From Laterigemmans sp052161645 (lineage in GTDB: Bacteria; Planctomycetota; Planctomycetia; Pirellulales; Pirellulaceae): a stretch of 64,000 bases of DNA. The stretch lies in NCBI GenBank assembly GCA_052161645.1, contig CP197414.1. One strand, 5' to 3'. Every line of letters starts with the position of its first letter. Position 1 is the stretch's first letter. A model generated the notes under the pieces. That model was not told where the DNA came from. It made no database searches and saw only the letters and a list, made by a program, of their open reading frames with translations. Shown here one piece after another: positions 1 to 9,237 of the stretch. A program made the position numbers and the translations under genes.

Positions 1-1846
1 CCTTGTTCTTTCGCTTCTTGACCTTGCCGGCGTGAGGCGCGGCTGCGCTGCGTTTGACCTGCGATTGTTTGATGCGTTTGCCTTTGCCGTCGGGCGTTCC
101 CTGCTCGCCTTGTTCGCCTTGGCTTAGACGCAGTTGTTTGCCTGCCACGCGAGTGTTTCGCAGCGTGTTGAAAATAGCTGCTGGCATACCGGCGGGGAGG
201 TCAATGGTACTAAACGCGCTGTGAATCGAGATGGGGCCGATAGCTTTGCCGTCGATTCCAGCTTCGTTGGCAATCGCACCGACGATATTGCCCGGTTTAA
301 CTCCATCGCGGTAACCGACTTCGATGCGATAGCGTTGCATCCCATCGCGGGGGGGGCCGGTCCGTTTTTCAGCAAATTTGCCGCGTGGTTTTGAGCCGTA
401 GCTCTCTCGCGGGCTGTTGCCTTCGTATTCACGTCGTGGCTTGGAGCTGGTTTCGCGAGCCAGAAAGGGTTGTCCACGCTGGGCGATTTGGGCGAGCGCC
501 GCGGCGACACGTTCCAGGGGCATGCCCGATTCTTCCGCGTAATCTTGCACCAACTGCGTAAACAGGGTCAGGTCTTCGCTGGCTGCCATCTTTGTGATGC
601 TGAGCTTGAACCGCTCAATTCTGGCTTGGTTGATTTCGTCGGCCGAGGGGCAGCGGACGACTTCGATCGATTTGCCAGTGGTTTTTTCAAGCAAGCTCAA
701 TTTGCTGCGCTGCGAATGACCGACAAAAATGATCGCTTCCCCGCTGCGTCCGGCACGTCCGGTGCGGCCGATGCGGTGCACGTACGATTGCGGGTCGTGG
801 GGCAAGTCAAAGTTAAACACATGGCTCACGCGGGAGACGTCAAGTCCGCGAGCCGCCACGTCGGTGGCGACCAGCACGTCCAGATCGCCCGCTTTGAATC
901 GCTCGATCGTACGTTCACGATTCTTTTGCGGCATGTCACCGTTGAGGGCGACGGCGGAGAGTCCCAAGCGATTGAGTTGCTCGGCCACGCTCACGGTGGC
1001 ATCTTTCGTTTTCGTAAAGACGATGACGCCGTCGGTGGTTTCGAACTCGAGAAAGCGAGCCAAGACTTCAATCTTATCGCGAGCAGCGACGAACACGGCG
1101 CGCTGGCGAATAGATGCGGCCGAGGTACCTCCAGCGGTGATCGAAACCCGCGCCGGGTCATTCAAGTACTGCTGAGCAATTTTCCGAATCGGTGCCGGCA
1201 TGGTGGCTGAGAACAGTGCCACTTGACGCTCGGCCGGGCATTGGTCCAGCACGTACCGGACATCTTCGGAGAAGCCCATGTTGAGCATCTCGTCAGCTTC
1301 GTCCAGCACCAAGCAGGTCAGCTTGTCGAGTTTCAGCGTGCCACGTTTCAGGTGGTCGATCAACCGTCCCGGCGTGCCGACGACAATCTGACTGCCGTGC
1401 TTTAACTGGCTGAGTTGCGTGTCGTAGCCTTGGCCACCATAGATGGTAGCTACTCGCAGCGACTTGAGATCCTTACCATAGGTCTCAAAGGAGGCGGCGA
1501 CTTGGATGGCCAACTCACGCGTGGGCGTCAACACCAGCACTTGCGGTGCTCGCAAATTGCTGTCCATGCGGGACAGGGCTGGGAGGGCAAAAGCGGCTGT
1601 TTTTCCCGAACCGGTTTGCGATTGGGCCAAAATGTCGCGGCCAGCCAACATCTCGGGAATGACTTGAGCTTGCACATCGCTCGGCTGGACATATCCGGCG
1701 GCGACGACCGCGGCTTCCACTGCCGGGTGGAGGTCAAAATCATTAAAAGTGAGTGCGGTGGGGGCAGGAATCACTGGACTGTTGGTTTCAGCAGCACTGG
1801 TCTGCTCAGCCTGAGCGGGCTGATCATGCAATAAAAAAGTGGGCAT
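1..1846 (-). CDS. deaD: DEAD-box ATP-dependent RNA helicase (DeaD/CsdA type), 3' end cut by window edge
   Basis: ATP-driven RNA unwinding enzyme of the DeaD/CsdA group, which in other bacteria acts in ribosome assembly, mRNA turnover and cold adaptation. Read from ATG at 1846 on the minus strand, about 615 residues are visible and the frame is still open at base 1. Visible motifs: Walker A QSQTGSGKT (75-83), PTRELA (108-113), DEAD (182-185), SAT (213-215), HRIGRTGRAG (357-366). After a charged linker (about 465-502), residues about 505-575 (YRIEVGYRDG ... VAGKQLRL) look like the DbpA/DeaD RNA-binding domain; a Lys/Arg-rich tail follows. The gene diverges from sdaA across a 218-bp gap in which I see no clear promoter or riboswitch. 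The true C-terminus is unknown. Confidence 0.95.
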   Translation of the reverse strand, partial: MPTFLLHDQPAQAEQTSAAETNSPVIPAPTALTFNDFDLHPAVEAAVVAAGYVQPSDVQAQVIPEMLAGRDILAQSQTGSGKTAAFALPALSRMDSNLRAPQVLVLTPTRELAIQVAASFETYGKDLKSLRVATIYGGQGYDTQLSQLKHGSQIVVGTPGRLIDHLKRGTLKLDKLTCLVLDEADEMLNMGFSEDVRYVLDQCPAERQVALFSATMPAPIRKIAQQYLNDPARVSITAGGTSAASIRQRAVFVAARDKIEVLARFLEFETTDGVIVFTKTKDATVSVAEQLNRLGLSAVALNGDMPQKNRERTIERFKAGDLDVLVATDVAARGLDVSRVSHVFNFDLPHDPQSYVHRIGRTGRAGRSGEAIIFVGHSQRSKLSLLEKTTGKSIEVVRCPSADEINQARIERFKLSITKMAASEDLTLFTQLVQDYAEESGMPLERVAAALAQIAQRGQPFLARETSSKPRREYEGNSPRESYGSKPRGKFAEKRTGPPRDGMQRYRIEVGYRDGVKPGNIVGAIANEAGIDGKAIGPISIHSAFSTIDLPAGMPAAIFNTLRNTRVAGKQLRLSQGEQGEQGTPDGKGKRIKQSQVKRSAAAPHAGKVKKRKNK

Positions 1847-2064
1847 TCGGTTCCCGGCGAAGATTTGTCAATTCATCAGAAGTGAAAAAGACTAACCTAA
1901 CTCCGTACTTGTCGATAGATGCGAAATTGCCCGATTACCGACTTTAACAACGTTTTTCACCTGACTAACACCAACAGTCGCTTTATTTTGCCCGGCTGGA
2001 CACGATTTTGCTGCCCCCCTATGCATTTCTAACACCCCATTCGCACAAGCCCCGGTGACTTTCG

Positions 2065-3450
2065 ATGTTCAGCGTTTTCGATTTATTTAAACTTGGAATT
2101 GGACCGTCGAGCAGCCATACGGTGGGGCCAATGCGGGCCGCTGGCCAGTTCTTGCGGTTGCTCCAGTCGCAATCGATCGATCTTTCGAGTATCAGCCGAG
2201 TGCAGGTCGACCTCTACGGCTCACTGGCTTTGACGGGCCGCGGTCACGCTACCGATCGCGCCGTGGTGCTGGGTTTGTCCGGCTACGTCCCGGAAAGTGT
2301 TCCGAGCGAAATTGTCAGCACCCTTCCCGGAGAAGTTTTCACGTCGGGACAATTATTACTCGCCGGTGAGCATTCGATTCCCTTCGCCGATCAAGAACAT
2401 TTACGTTGGCACTGCGACGAAGCGCTGCCGCGGCATCCCAACGCGCTCCGGCTGCGGGCTTTCGATCTCAGCGGCGCGCCGCTCTGCGAAGAAACTTATT
2501 ACTCAGTGGGGGGCGGGTTCGTGGTCAGCGAGGTGGAGGCGGCTAGCGGACAGACCGGCGACCGGCCACCTCTGCGGCCGCTCCGCTTTCCTTTTAAGTC
2601 CGCCAGCGAACTGCTCACGATCTGCAGCCGTGAAGGATTGAGGATCTGCCAAGTGGCGGCCGCCAATGAATTGTCTTGGCGAGACGAGACAGAGACAAAC
2701 CGCGGGATCGATGCGATCTGGCAGGCGATGCGAGCTTCGATCGAACGTGGTTGTCAAGCTTCGGGGGAGCTTCCCGGCGGCTTGCGGGTGCAACGCCGAG
2801 CGGCCGCGATTCGACAACGACTCGACGATGAAGCTCGTCCCGATGGACTGGAGGGAATTGATTGGCTGAGCCTGTTTGCGTTAGCCGTTAATGAGGAAAA
2901 TGCCGCCGGCCATCGCGTCGTCACGGCGCCCACCAACGGGGCCGCCGGGGTGATTCCAGCCGTGTTGGCTTACTACGAAAAGTTCTTCGAAGAAGCATCT
3001 CAGGAAGGTATCCGCCGCTTTCTGCTCACCGCCACAGCCATCGGCTCGCTCTACAAACATAACGCTAGCCTCTCGGCTGCCGAGGTCGGCTGCCAAGGCG
3101 AAGTGGGGGTCGCCAGCAGCATGGCGGCGGCCGGATTGGCTGAGGCCATGGGGGGCACTCCGCGGCAAATTGAAAACGCTGCCGAAATTGCCATGGAACA
3201 CCACCTGGGGATGACTTGCGATCCGATCGGCGGGCTGGTCCAGGTGCCCTGCATTGAACGCAACGCCATCGGCGCGGTGAAAGCGGTCAACGCTGCCCGC
3301 TTGGCTGTGCTGTATGGCGACGGGACGCATCGAGTCGCGCTAGATGGTGTGATCGATACCATGCGACAAACCGGTGTTGATATGGCTAAGCAGTACAAAG
3401 AGACCAGTCTCGGTGGCTTGGCTCTGCACGTCGGCTTGCCAGAGTGTTAG
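2065..3450 (+). CDS. sdaA: L-serine dehydratase, iron-sulfur dependent, single chain
   Basis: Deaminates L-serine to pyruvate and ammonia with a [4Fe-4S] cluster. The 461 aa cover both parts of the single-chain type: an N-terminal ASB-like regulatory part beginning SVFDLFKLGIGPSSSHT and a C-terminal catalytic alpha part (from about residue 175) with APTNGAAGVIPAVLAYY and HNASLSAAEVGCQGEVG. Three cysteines fit the cluster ligands of the family: Cys343 (EVGCQG), Cys385 (GMTCDP) and Cys396 (VPCIER). ATG at 2065 is the first codon of the conserved SVFDLFK block, so the start is secure. It is followed by a 130-bp gap and then cpaF. It stands alone here, but it could supply pyruvate and ammonium together with the amino acid catabolic genes downstream. 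Confidence 0.96.
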   Translation: MFSVFDLFKLGIGPSSSHTVGPMRAAGQFLRLLQSQSIDLSSISRVQVDLYGSLALTGRGHATDRAVVLGLSGYVPESVPSEIVSTLPGEVFTSGQLLLAGEHSIPFADQEHLRWHCDEALPRHPNALRLRAFDLSGAPLCEETYYSVGGGFVVSEVEAASGQTGDRPPLRPLRFPFKSASELLTICSREGLRICQVAAANELSWRDETETNRGIDAIWQAMRASIERGCQASGELPGGLRVQRRAAAIRQRLDDEARPDGLEGIDWLSLFALAVNEENAAGHRVVTAPTNGAAGVIPAVLAYYEKFFEEASQEGIRRFLLTATAIGSLYKHNASLSAAEVGCQGEVGVASSMAAAGLAEAMGGTPRQIENAAEIAMEHHLGMTCDPIGGLVQVPCIERNAIGAVKAVNAARLAVLYGDGTHRVALDGVIDTMRQTGVDMAKQYKETSLGGLALHVGLPEC

Positions 3451-3580
3451 CTGTGATACTGGAAGCCTATTCCACTTGTTTTGAAAAAGCGGGTCGGCGT
3501 GCGCATGTTTGGTGAGCTATGGTTGCGAGGACTGCCCCTGCACGGGGACAAAACTCACCATCGGATGTCAAGTTTAAACC

Positions 3581-4903
3581 ATGCGCACCACAGCCCCCTC
3601 AGTTCGCGGTGAGGCCGCGAATCGACATGAACAATTCGAATTGATCAAACGTCGCATCCACGGTCGGCTGGTCGACAAACTCGACCTGTCGCGAGTTGGT
3701 GACCTCAAAGGCGATGTGCTGCGACGCGAAATCCGAATGGTTGTCGAGCATCTTTGCGATGCCGAAGACACGCTGCTGAATCGGCAGGAACGCGACAAAA
3801 TTGTCGACGAGGTGCTCGATGAAACCTTTGGTCTCGGGCCCCTTGAATTGCTGCTCAAGGATGCCACGATCAGCGATATTTTGATCAACGGCCCCAAAAA
3901 TATTTATGTGGAACGGGGCGGACAAATGCAGCGCACGGATGTCGAATTCCGTGACAATAAGCATTTGCTGCAAATTATCGATCGGATTGTCTCCAAAGTC
4001 GGACGGCGAGTCGATGAGACTTGCCCGATGGTCGACGCGCGATTGGAAGATGGCTCGCGTGTGAACGCGATTATTCCCCCGCTGGCTCTCGATGGTGCCG
4101 CAGTCTCCATTCGTCGCTTTGGTTCCAATCCACTTAAGCTGGAAGACCTGCTGAACTATCGTGCTTTTACGCCCGAAATGGTGATGCTGCTGGAGGGCTG
4201 TATCAAGGCCCGCTTAAATATGGTCATTGCCGGTGGTACGGGCTCCGGTAAAACGACGCTACTCAACACGCTCAGTAGTTTCATCTCGCATGAAGACCGA
4301 ATCGTAACGATCGAAGACGCGGCCGAATTGCAACTGCAGCAAGACCACGTGGTGCGGCTGGAAACACGCCCGCCGAACATTGAAGGTGCCGGTGCGGTAA
4401 CCGCTACCGACTTGGTGCGAAACGCTCTGCGGATGCGTCCCGAGCGAATCATCATCGGTGAGTGTCGTGGCGGTGAAACGCTCGACATGCTGCAGGCTAT
4501 GAATACCGGTCACGATGGTTCGTTGACCACGATTCACGCGAACACCCCCCGCGATGCCATAGGACGACTGGAAGTCTTGGTGATGATGGCTGGCTTCGAA
4601 ATGCCCATGAAGGCAATTCGATCCCAAATCTCGGGTGCCGTTGATGTGCTGATCCAAGCCAACCGCTTGCAAGGTGGTCCGCGGCGGGTCACGGCAATTA
4701 CGGAAGTGGTTGGTATGGAGCAGGACACGGTGGTGCTGCAAGATATTTATAAGTTCAACCAAGAAGGTATTGATGAAAAAGGCAAAGCACACGGTCACTT
4801 TGAGTGTACCGGGGTGCGGCCAACGTTTATGAAAAAGTTAGAGTCGGCTGGCGTGCGTTTGCCAAGCAGCGCCTTCCGCGAGCGGATTATGATGCAAGCT
4901 TAG
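3581..4903 (+). CDS. cpaF: Tad/Flp pilus assembly ATPase CpaF (TadA)
   Basis: Hexameric secretion ATPase (T2SS-E superfamily) that powers Flp/Tad pilus extension from the cytoplasmic face. 440 aa. Visible: N-terminal domain with LELLLKDATISDILING; Walker A GGTGSGKTT (218-226); acidic Walker-B-like GECRGGE around Glu294; His-box TTIHANTPRDA; C-terminal VGMEQDTVVLQDIYKF, typical of CpaF. Length matches the family (about 420-480). tadB starts 140 bp downstream and tadC follows, so the three form the motor and platform module. The partner genes (cpaB, the RcpA secretin, cpaE, prepilin, peptidase) are not in this window, so the tad locus is split or incomplete here. Confidence 0.95.
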   Translation: MRTTAPSVRGEAANRHEQFELIKRRIHGRLVDKLDLSRVGDLKGDVLRREIRMVVEHLCDAEDTLLNRQERDKIVDEVLDETFGLGPLELLLKDATISDILINGPKNIYVERGGQMQRTDVEFRDNKHLLQIIDRIVSKVGRRVDETCPMVDARLEDGSRVNAIIPPLALDGAAVSIRRFGSNPLKLEDLLNYRAFTPEMVMLLEGCIKARLNMVIAGGTGSGKTTLLNTLSSFISHEDRIVTIEDAAELQLQQDHVVRLETRPPNIEGAGAVTATDLVRNALRMRPERIIIGECRGGETLDMLQAMNTGHDGSLTTIHANTPRDAIGRLEVLVMMAGFEMPMKAIRSQISGAVDVLIQANRLQGGPRRVTAITEVVGMEQDTVVLQDIYKFNQEGIDEKGKAHGHFECTGVRPTFMKKLESAGVRLPSSAFRERIMMQA

Positions 4904-4972
4904 TATTGCATACTGGTAACTATTGTCCCCCGTTGCCGGTTATCGAGAACCTATCCAACAACCAAAGTGAAC

Positions 4973-4998
4973 CGTGGCTAGCGCCAAAGCGGCTAAAG
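4973..4998. repeat. Single GCTAGCGCCAAA element upstream of tadB
   Basis: CCGTGGCTAGCGCCAAAGCG followed by GCTAAAG matches the inverted copy at 40639-40661 (GGTGGCTAGCGCCAAA..CCGCTAA). A dispersed short intergenic element; it lies in the 140-bp cpaF-tadB gap. Confidence 0.55.
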
Positions 4999-5043
4999 CC
5001 AACCAAGTCGCAATCAACAGGGTTTTTAGGGAAGTTTAGCACC

Positions 5044-6006
5044 ATGTGGATAATCATCATTTCAGGCGCAGTCGCAGTCGCCGCGTTGTTCGGCTACTTT
5101 GCGATGACGTTGCTGCCGAATGACGCCACCGCGGCTGAAGATCGGTTGCAAACCTTAGCTGGTAGAAAAAGCTCCAAAGGGGCCGCCAACGAAGAAGTGC
5201 GTTCCCTGTTGGTCGGCAGCGGGATGGATGATACTAAGAATTGGATGAATAAAGTTTTGGGTTCGACGCCCAAGCTTAGCGCCCGCTTGGATCAGGCCGA
5301 CGTAAAGATCACGCCGGGTCAGTTTTTGGCAATCTGTGGTGGTTGCTTCGTGGTCGGTTTGATCGCCATGATCGTCGCCCCGGTGCCTAACCTGTTGGCA
5401 CCGCTGGGAGGCTTGTTGTTGACCGGGCTGCCAATTGGCTGGTTATCGTTTAAGCGCAAGAGTCGTTTGAACACGTTCGGCAAACAAATCCCCAGCGCTT
5501 TAGAACTGCTATCCCGTTCGCTCCGCAGCGGACACTCGTTGGGTGCCGGTTTTCACTTGGTCGCCACTGAAATGCAAGACCCTTTGGCTCGCGAATTTGG
5601 ACGAGTCTTTGAGGAGCAGAACCTCGGTATTCCGCTCGAAGAAGCGCTCACCGATATGGCTGATCGCATTCCCAACATGGACATTCGCTTTTTCGCCACG
5701 GCGGTTGTTTTGCAACGAACCACCGGTGGTGACTTGGCGGAAATCCTTGACAAAATCGGGCATTTGGTTCGCGAGCGATTACAGATTTTGGGACAAGTTC
5801 AGGCTCTGACGGGTGAGGGCAGGTTGAGCGGTATCGTACTGCTGGCACTCCCCCCCGTGCTGTTCTTGGTGATGCTGTATTTGAATAAAGACTACATCAT
5901 GATGCTGTTCACCGAACCGCTGGGGCGCAAGATGTTGGTGTTCGCCCTGGTCACGCAGTTGATCGGCGCCTTGTCCATCCGCAAAATTATCACGATCAAA
6001 GTTTAA
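5044..6006 (+). CDS. tadB: Tad pilus platform protein TadB (T2SS-F domain)
   Basis: Inner-membrane platform subunit of the Tad pilus machine. The open frame extends upstream to 4804 but would overlap cpaF by 100 bp; ATG 5044 is chosen because it opens with a membrane segment (MWIIIISGAVAVAALF) and is preceded by AGGGAAG. This gives 320 aa, the usual TadB size. A second hydrophobic region spans about residues 95-145. The T2SS-F domain follows: QIPSALELLSRSLRSGHSLG, then DMADRIPNMDIRFFATAVVLQ, TGGDLAEILDKIGHLVRER, and a C-terminal membrane pair. The order cpaF-tadB-tadC is canonical; tadC begins 12 bp after the stop. Confidence 0.93.
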   Translation: MWIIIISGAVAVAALFGYFAMTLLPNDATAAEDRLQTLAGRKSSKGAANEEVRSLLVGSGMDDTKNWMNKVLGSTPKLSARLDQADVKITPGQFLAICGGCFVVGLIAMIVAPVPNLLAPLGGLLLTGLPIGWLSFKRKSRLNTFGKQIPSALELLSRSLRSGHSLGAGFHLVATEMQDPLAREFGRVFEEQNLGIPLEEALTDMADRIPNMDIRFFATAVVLQRTTGGDLAEILDKIGHLVRERLQILGQVQALTGEGRLSGIVLLALPPVLFLVMLYLNKDYIMMLFTEPLGRKMLVFALVTQLIGALSIRKIITIKV

Positions 6007-6018
6007 GGAGAGGATGGC

Positions 6019-7008
6019 ATGTTATTATTGGCAATGGAAAACGCTCAATTGATGATGTGGTTGGCGCCCATCGCGGCGGCGATCTGCATCTCGATCTTCG
6101 CCTACTTGGTCGTAACGCGATTGAGCGGCGAGGATCAACCGCGTGCCGAGGCGCGGCTGGAAGAGTTGCGAAATCCTCGTCGTCGGGCCGACGTGCAATC
6201 CGAGCAGCAGACGCTGGACAAAGAACGCAAAAAGTCGGAAGCCTTCACCGCCGTGTTGGAGCGGGCCACCAATCCGCTGGCGGGCACGGTAAAGCCGAAA
6301 AATGAAAAAGAACTAGGTAAACTGCGTGAGCGTTTGATGCACGGCGGTTTCCGCCGCGAGTCGGCTCCGGTGGTCTTTAAAGGCTTGCAGTTAATTGTCG
6401 CCTGCTTTGGCCTGTTCGCCGGCGGCGTGGTGGGACTATTAACCGTTGGTTTCGAGACCGGACTGGTGATCCGCGTGTTGATCGGCGGTGGTGTGGCTTA
6501 CTTTATTCCCGAGTTTGTCTTGGGATTTTTAATCAAGAAGCGAAAAGAAGCGATCTTTCTTTCGCTGCCAGACTCCTTGGACTTGATGGTCGTGTGCGTC
6601 GAAGCCGGTCTAGGCTTGGATCAAGCGATGCGTAAAGTGGCCGAGGAGTTGAAAAAGTCGTATCCCGAAATCGCTGAGGAGTTCGGTGTCGCCAACGCTC
6701 AGATGCAGCTGGGGCGGACGCGTGAAGAAGTCCTCCAGGCGCTCGGTTATCGAAGTGGTGTCGACGATTTGCGGCAATTGGCATCGATCCTGATCCAAGC
6801 GGACCGCTTCGGTAGCTCGATCGGTCAAGCCTTGCGAGTGCAGAGTGACTCGATGCGAATCGCTCGCCGGCAGATCGCGGAAGAAAAAGCGGCTAAAACA
6901 GCAGTTAAATTGATCTTCCCGCTGGTCCTATTCATCTTCCCCGGTATCTTTGTGGTATTGGTGGGACCGGCAGCGATCACGATGATTAATAATCTGTTGA
7001 CCATGTAG
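6019..7008 (+). CDS. tadC: Tad pilus platform protein TadC (T2SS-F domain)
   Basis: Second inner-membrane platform protein of the Tad pilus, predicted to pair with TadB. 329 aa from ATG 6019, preceded by a strong SD (AAGGAGAGG, 6006-6014). Features: N-terminal membrane helix (about 12-33), charged cytoplasmic stretch, paired membrane helices near 120-175, then the T2SS-F core with SLPDSLDLMVVCVEAGLGLDQA, GVDDLRQLASILIQADRFGSSIGQAL and a hydrophobic C-terminus (FPLVLFIFPGIFVVLVGPA). It ends 66 bp before the M20 hydrolase gene, which is probably a separate transcript. Confidence 0.93.
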   Translation: MLLLAMENAQLMMWLAPIAAAICISIFAYLVVTRLSGEDQPRAEARLEELRNPRRRADVQSEQQTLDKERKKSEAFTAVLERATNPLAGTVKPKNEKELGKLRERLMHGGFRRESAPVVFKGLQLIVACFGLFAGGVVGLLTVGFETGLVIRVLIGGGVAYFIPEFVLGFLIKKRKEAIFLSLPDSLDLMVVCVEAGLGLDQAMRKVAEELKKSYPEIAEEFGVANAQMQLGRTREEVLQALGYRSGVDDLRQLASILIQADRFGSSIGQALRVQSDSMRIARRQIAEEKAAKTAVKLIFPLVLFIFPGIFVVLVGPAAITMINNLLTM

Positions 7009-7074
7009 CGGCAAAAGCTGGCCTGACATGCTTTGGCGGAGTCGCTGGTAACGGATGTTTGGGGAAGCGAACTG

Positions 7075-8340
7075 ATGTCAAAGCTAGACGCCGCACTGCG
7101 GTATTTGGAAACGCGGCGTGACGCCATGGTGCGGCGGTTGCAGACTTGGTGTGATCAGAACAGTGGTTCTGATCAATTGATCGGGTTGGCGGAGATGGCC
7201 GATCTGCTGTGCCGAGATTATGAACAACTGGGTGGCGGACCGCGGCGTTCCCCGACACCTCCCTTCACCACGGTGGGGGATGATGGAGTTTCTTATCAAC
7301 AGCATACGGGTGACCTGATTCGCTGGGACCACGACTTGGAAGCATCCCGGCGAGTGTTATTGATGATTCATTACGACACGGTCTATCCGGTTGATTCCCA
7401 GCCGCAAAAAACCAGCCTGATTGCCCCTGGACGGCTGGTCGGCCCCGGTGTGGCCGATGCCAAAGGAGGCTTGTTGGTAATGCTCGAAGCCCTGGCGGCT
7501 GCTCGTCGCTTTGGTTTGGACGATGGCATTGGGTGGACTGCGGTGGCCAATCCGGATGAGGAGATCGGCTCGCCGGCGACCACCGCTTGGATGCGCGAGC
7601 AGGCGGAGCATTTCCAGTTTGGTATGCTTTTTGAACCGACGCTGCCCGACGGGTCGTTTGTGGCGGCTCGCAAAGGTTCGGGAAACATGACGATTGTGGT
7701 GCGAGGCCGCTCCGCACACGCCGGCCGCAATCCGTCGGCTGGCCGCAACGCGGTGGTCAAATTGTGTAAGATCCTGGCCGAGATTGATGGATTGAACTGT
7801 GGGACAACCGCCCTGCAGCCTGCCGGTGGCGATGCCACGGGGACTGACGGCAGCGCTGCCACGGGGACAACCGTTAACGTGGCTCGGGTGCGGGGTGGGT
7901 CAGCGCTGAATCGAGTTCCCGATCTGGCTGTGGGACGTTTCAACGCCCGCGTTGTCGATGCCAACGCGCAGCGCTCACTGCAACATCAAATTGAAGAAAT
8001 CATTAGCAGACATCATGCGGATGCGGATTATCAAGTGGAACTTTCCGGCGGTTTTCAATCTCCTCCCAAGGTGATTACACCGGCCTTTGACGCGCTGCGT
8101 GCTCGGATTGAGACGGCGGCCCACACTTTGGGTCGAGAAATCAACTGGCGTGACACGGGGGGATCCTGTGACGGCAGCAAGCTGGCGGCAGCCGGTTTGA
8201 CCAACGTCGACACATTTGGACCTGGGGGCGATTGCCTGCATTCGCCCGATGAATGGGTTGATCTCGATTCGTTGGTGCCGGCAACACAACTGGTCATCAC
8301 GCTGCTCCACCAATATGCTCTCAGCAACAAAGCGGCCTAA
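7075..8340 (+). CDS. M20-family metallohydrolase, carboxypeptidase G2/ArgE-like; candidate AstE substitute
   Basis: Zinc-dependent M20 amidohydrolase, the family that includes carboxypeptidase G2, ArgE and DapE. The frame opens at a TTG (7033), but ATG 7075 has GGGGAAG just upstream and is preferred (421 aa). Metal and catalytic signatures: IHYDTVYP (His-x-Asp), GPGVADAKGG (metal Asp), NPDEEIGS (catalytic Glu-Glu), a dimerisation domain opening GSGNMTIVVRGRSAHAGRNP, and the C-terminal GPGGDCLHSPDEW His. It is the first gene of the operon ending in astA-astD-astB, where no astE homologue is present. Since M20 enzymes cleave N-acyl amino acids, including N-acylglutamates, I infer that it may hydrolyse N-succinylglutamate to succinate and glutamate. 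Family assignment is firm, substrate is inference. Confidence 0.88.
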   Translation: MSKLDAALRYLETRRDAMVRRLQTWCDQNSGSDQLIGLAEMADLLCRDYEQLGGGPRRSPTPPFTTVGDDGVSYQQHTGDLIRWDHDLEASRRVLLMIHYDTVYPVDSQPQKTSLIAPGRLVGPGVADAKGGLLVMLEALAAARRFGLDDGIGWTAVANPDEEIGSPATTAWMREQAEHFQFGMLFEPTLPDGSFVAARKGSGNMTIVVRGRSAHAGRNPSAGRNAVVKLCKILAEIDGLNCGTTALQPAGGDATGTDGSAATGTTVNVARVRGGSALNRVPDLAVGRFNARVVDANAQRSLQHQIEEIISRHHADADYQVELSGGFQSPPKVITPAFDALRARIETAAHTLGREINWRDTGGSCDGSKLAAAGLTNVDTFGPGGDCLHSPDEWVDLDSLVPATQLVITLLHQYALSNKAA

Positions 8341-8379
8341 CCGTCGCTGTCCTCTTCTCTCAAAACCCCCGTCGTCGCG

Positions 8380-9228
8380 ATGCGAATTGATAGTCATCAC
8401 CATTTTTGGAATTTTGATGCCAAGGAGTACGCTTGGATCGATGACTCGATGTCCACGTTAAAACGCGACTTCACCATGGCAGCGCTGCAACCAGAGCTCA
8501 CGCAAAGTGGCGTTGAGGGGGTGATTTCGGTGCAAGCGCGGCAGTCGGTCGAGGAGACTCAGTGGTTGTTGGAGTTGGCCGCCCAGCACAAGCAGATCTG
8601 GGGTGTCGTCGGTTGGGTTCCGCTCGCGCAAAACGAAGATAAACTGTGCCCTCTGCTCGATCGCTTATCACGCCAACCGCTGCTCAAGGGAGTGCGACAC
8701 GTGATCCAGGACGAGCCCGACGAGCGGTTTATGTTGCGGAATGATTTCAGCCAAGGGGTGGCCCTGCTGCAACGTTACGATCTGGTTTATGACATCTTGA
8801 TTTACGCCCGCCAGCTGCCTCCCGCAGTGGCTTTGGTGGATCGGCATCCCAACCAGCGATTCGTGCTCGATCATATCGCCAAGCCGACGATCGAACCGCC
8901 CGCATTCGATACTAATTGGGCCGAGAACCTCAGACAGCTCGCCAAACGCCCTAACGTGGCTTGCAAGTTCTCTGGTGTGGTGACTGAAATCCAAGCCACG
9001 AATTGGTCCGTTGAGCAACTTCAGCCGTACTGGGATGTGGCGCTGGAGGCGTTTGGCCCAGAGCGTCTCATGTTTGGCAGCGACTGGCCGGTCTGCTTAT
9101 TGCGTTCGCGTTACGATCAATGGGTGTCGACCGTGGAAGCTTTGGCGCAAACTCTGTCGACCACCGAGCGGGCTCGATTTTGGGCGGGAACCGCGGAACA
9201 TTGGTATCAATTGACACCCCGCGTGTAG
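8380..9228 (+). CDS. Amidohydrolase-2 family TIM-barrel hydrolase (lactonase-like)
   Basis: 282-aa metal-dependent hydrolase of the amidohydrolase-2 group (COG3618-like, related to L-fuconolactonase and 2-pyrone-4,6-dicarboxylate lactonase). Visible: N-terminal metal His cluster in MRIDSHHHFWNFD, second-shell RQSVEETQWLLELA, LLKGVRHVIQDEPD, metal His in RFVLDHIAKP, and the C-terminal catalytic Asp in LMFGSDWPVC. It lies 39 bp after the M20 gene and 9 bp before the aminotransferase gene, so it belongs to the same operon. No amidohydrolase is needed in the known arginine succinyltransferase pathway; it might open a lactam or lactone by-product, or serve a linked sugar-acid route. The substrate cannot be read from sequence. 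Confidence 0.85.
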   Translation: MRIDSHHHFWNFDAKEYAWIDDSMSTLKRDFTMAALQPELTQSGVEGVISVQARQSVEETQWLLELAAQHKQIWGVVGWVPLAQNEDKLCPLLDRLSRQPLLKGVRHVIQDEPDERFMLRNDFSQGVALLQRYDLVYDILIYARQLPPAVALVDRHPNQRFVLDHIAKPTIEPPAFDTNWAENLRQLAKRPNVACKFSGVVTEIQATNWSVEQLQPYWDVALEAFGPERLMFGSDWPVCLLRSRYDQWVSTVEALAQTLSTTERARFWAGTAEHWYQLTPRV

Positions 9229-9237
9229 GAACACGAA

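Noticed and set aside
470..1210. Plus-strand frame of 246 codons
   Set aside because: It is antisense to the DEAD-box helicase, whose motifs are unmistakable on the minus strand.
1847..2064. Riboswitch before sdaA
   Set aside because: No conserved aptamer core (glycine, SAM or other) could be recognised in the divergent gap.
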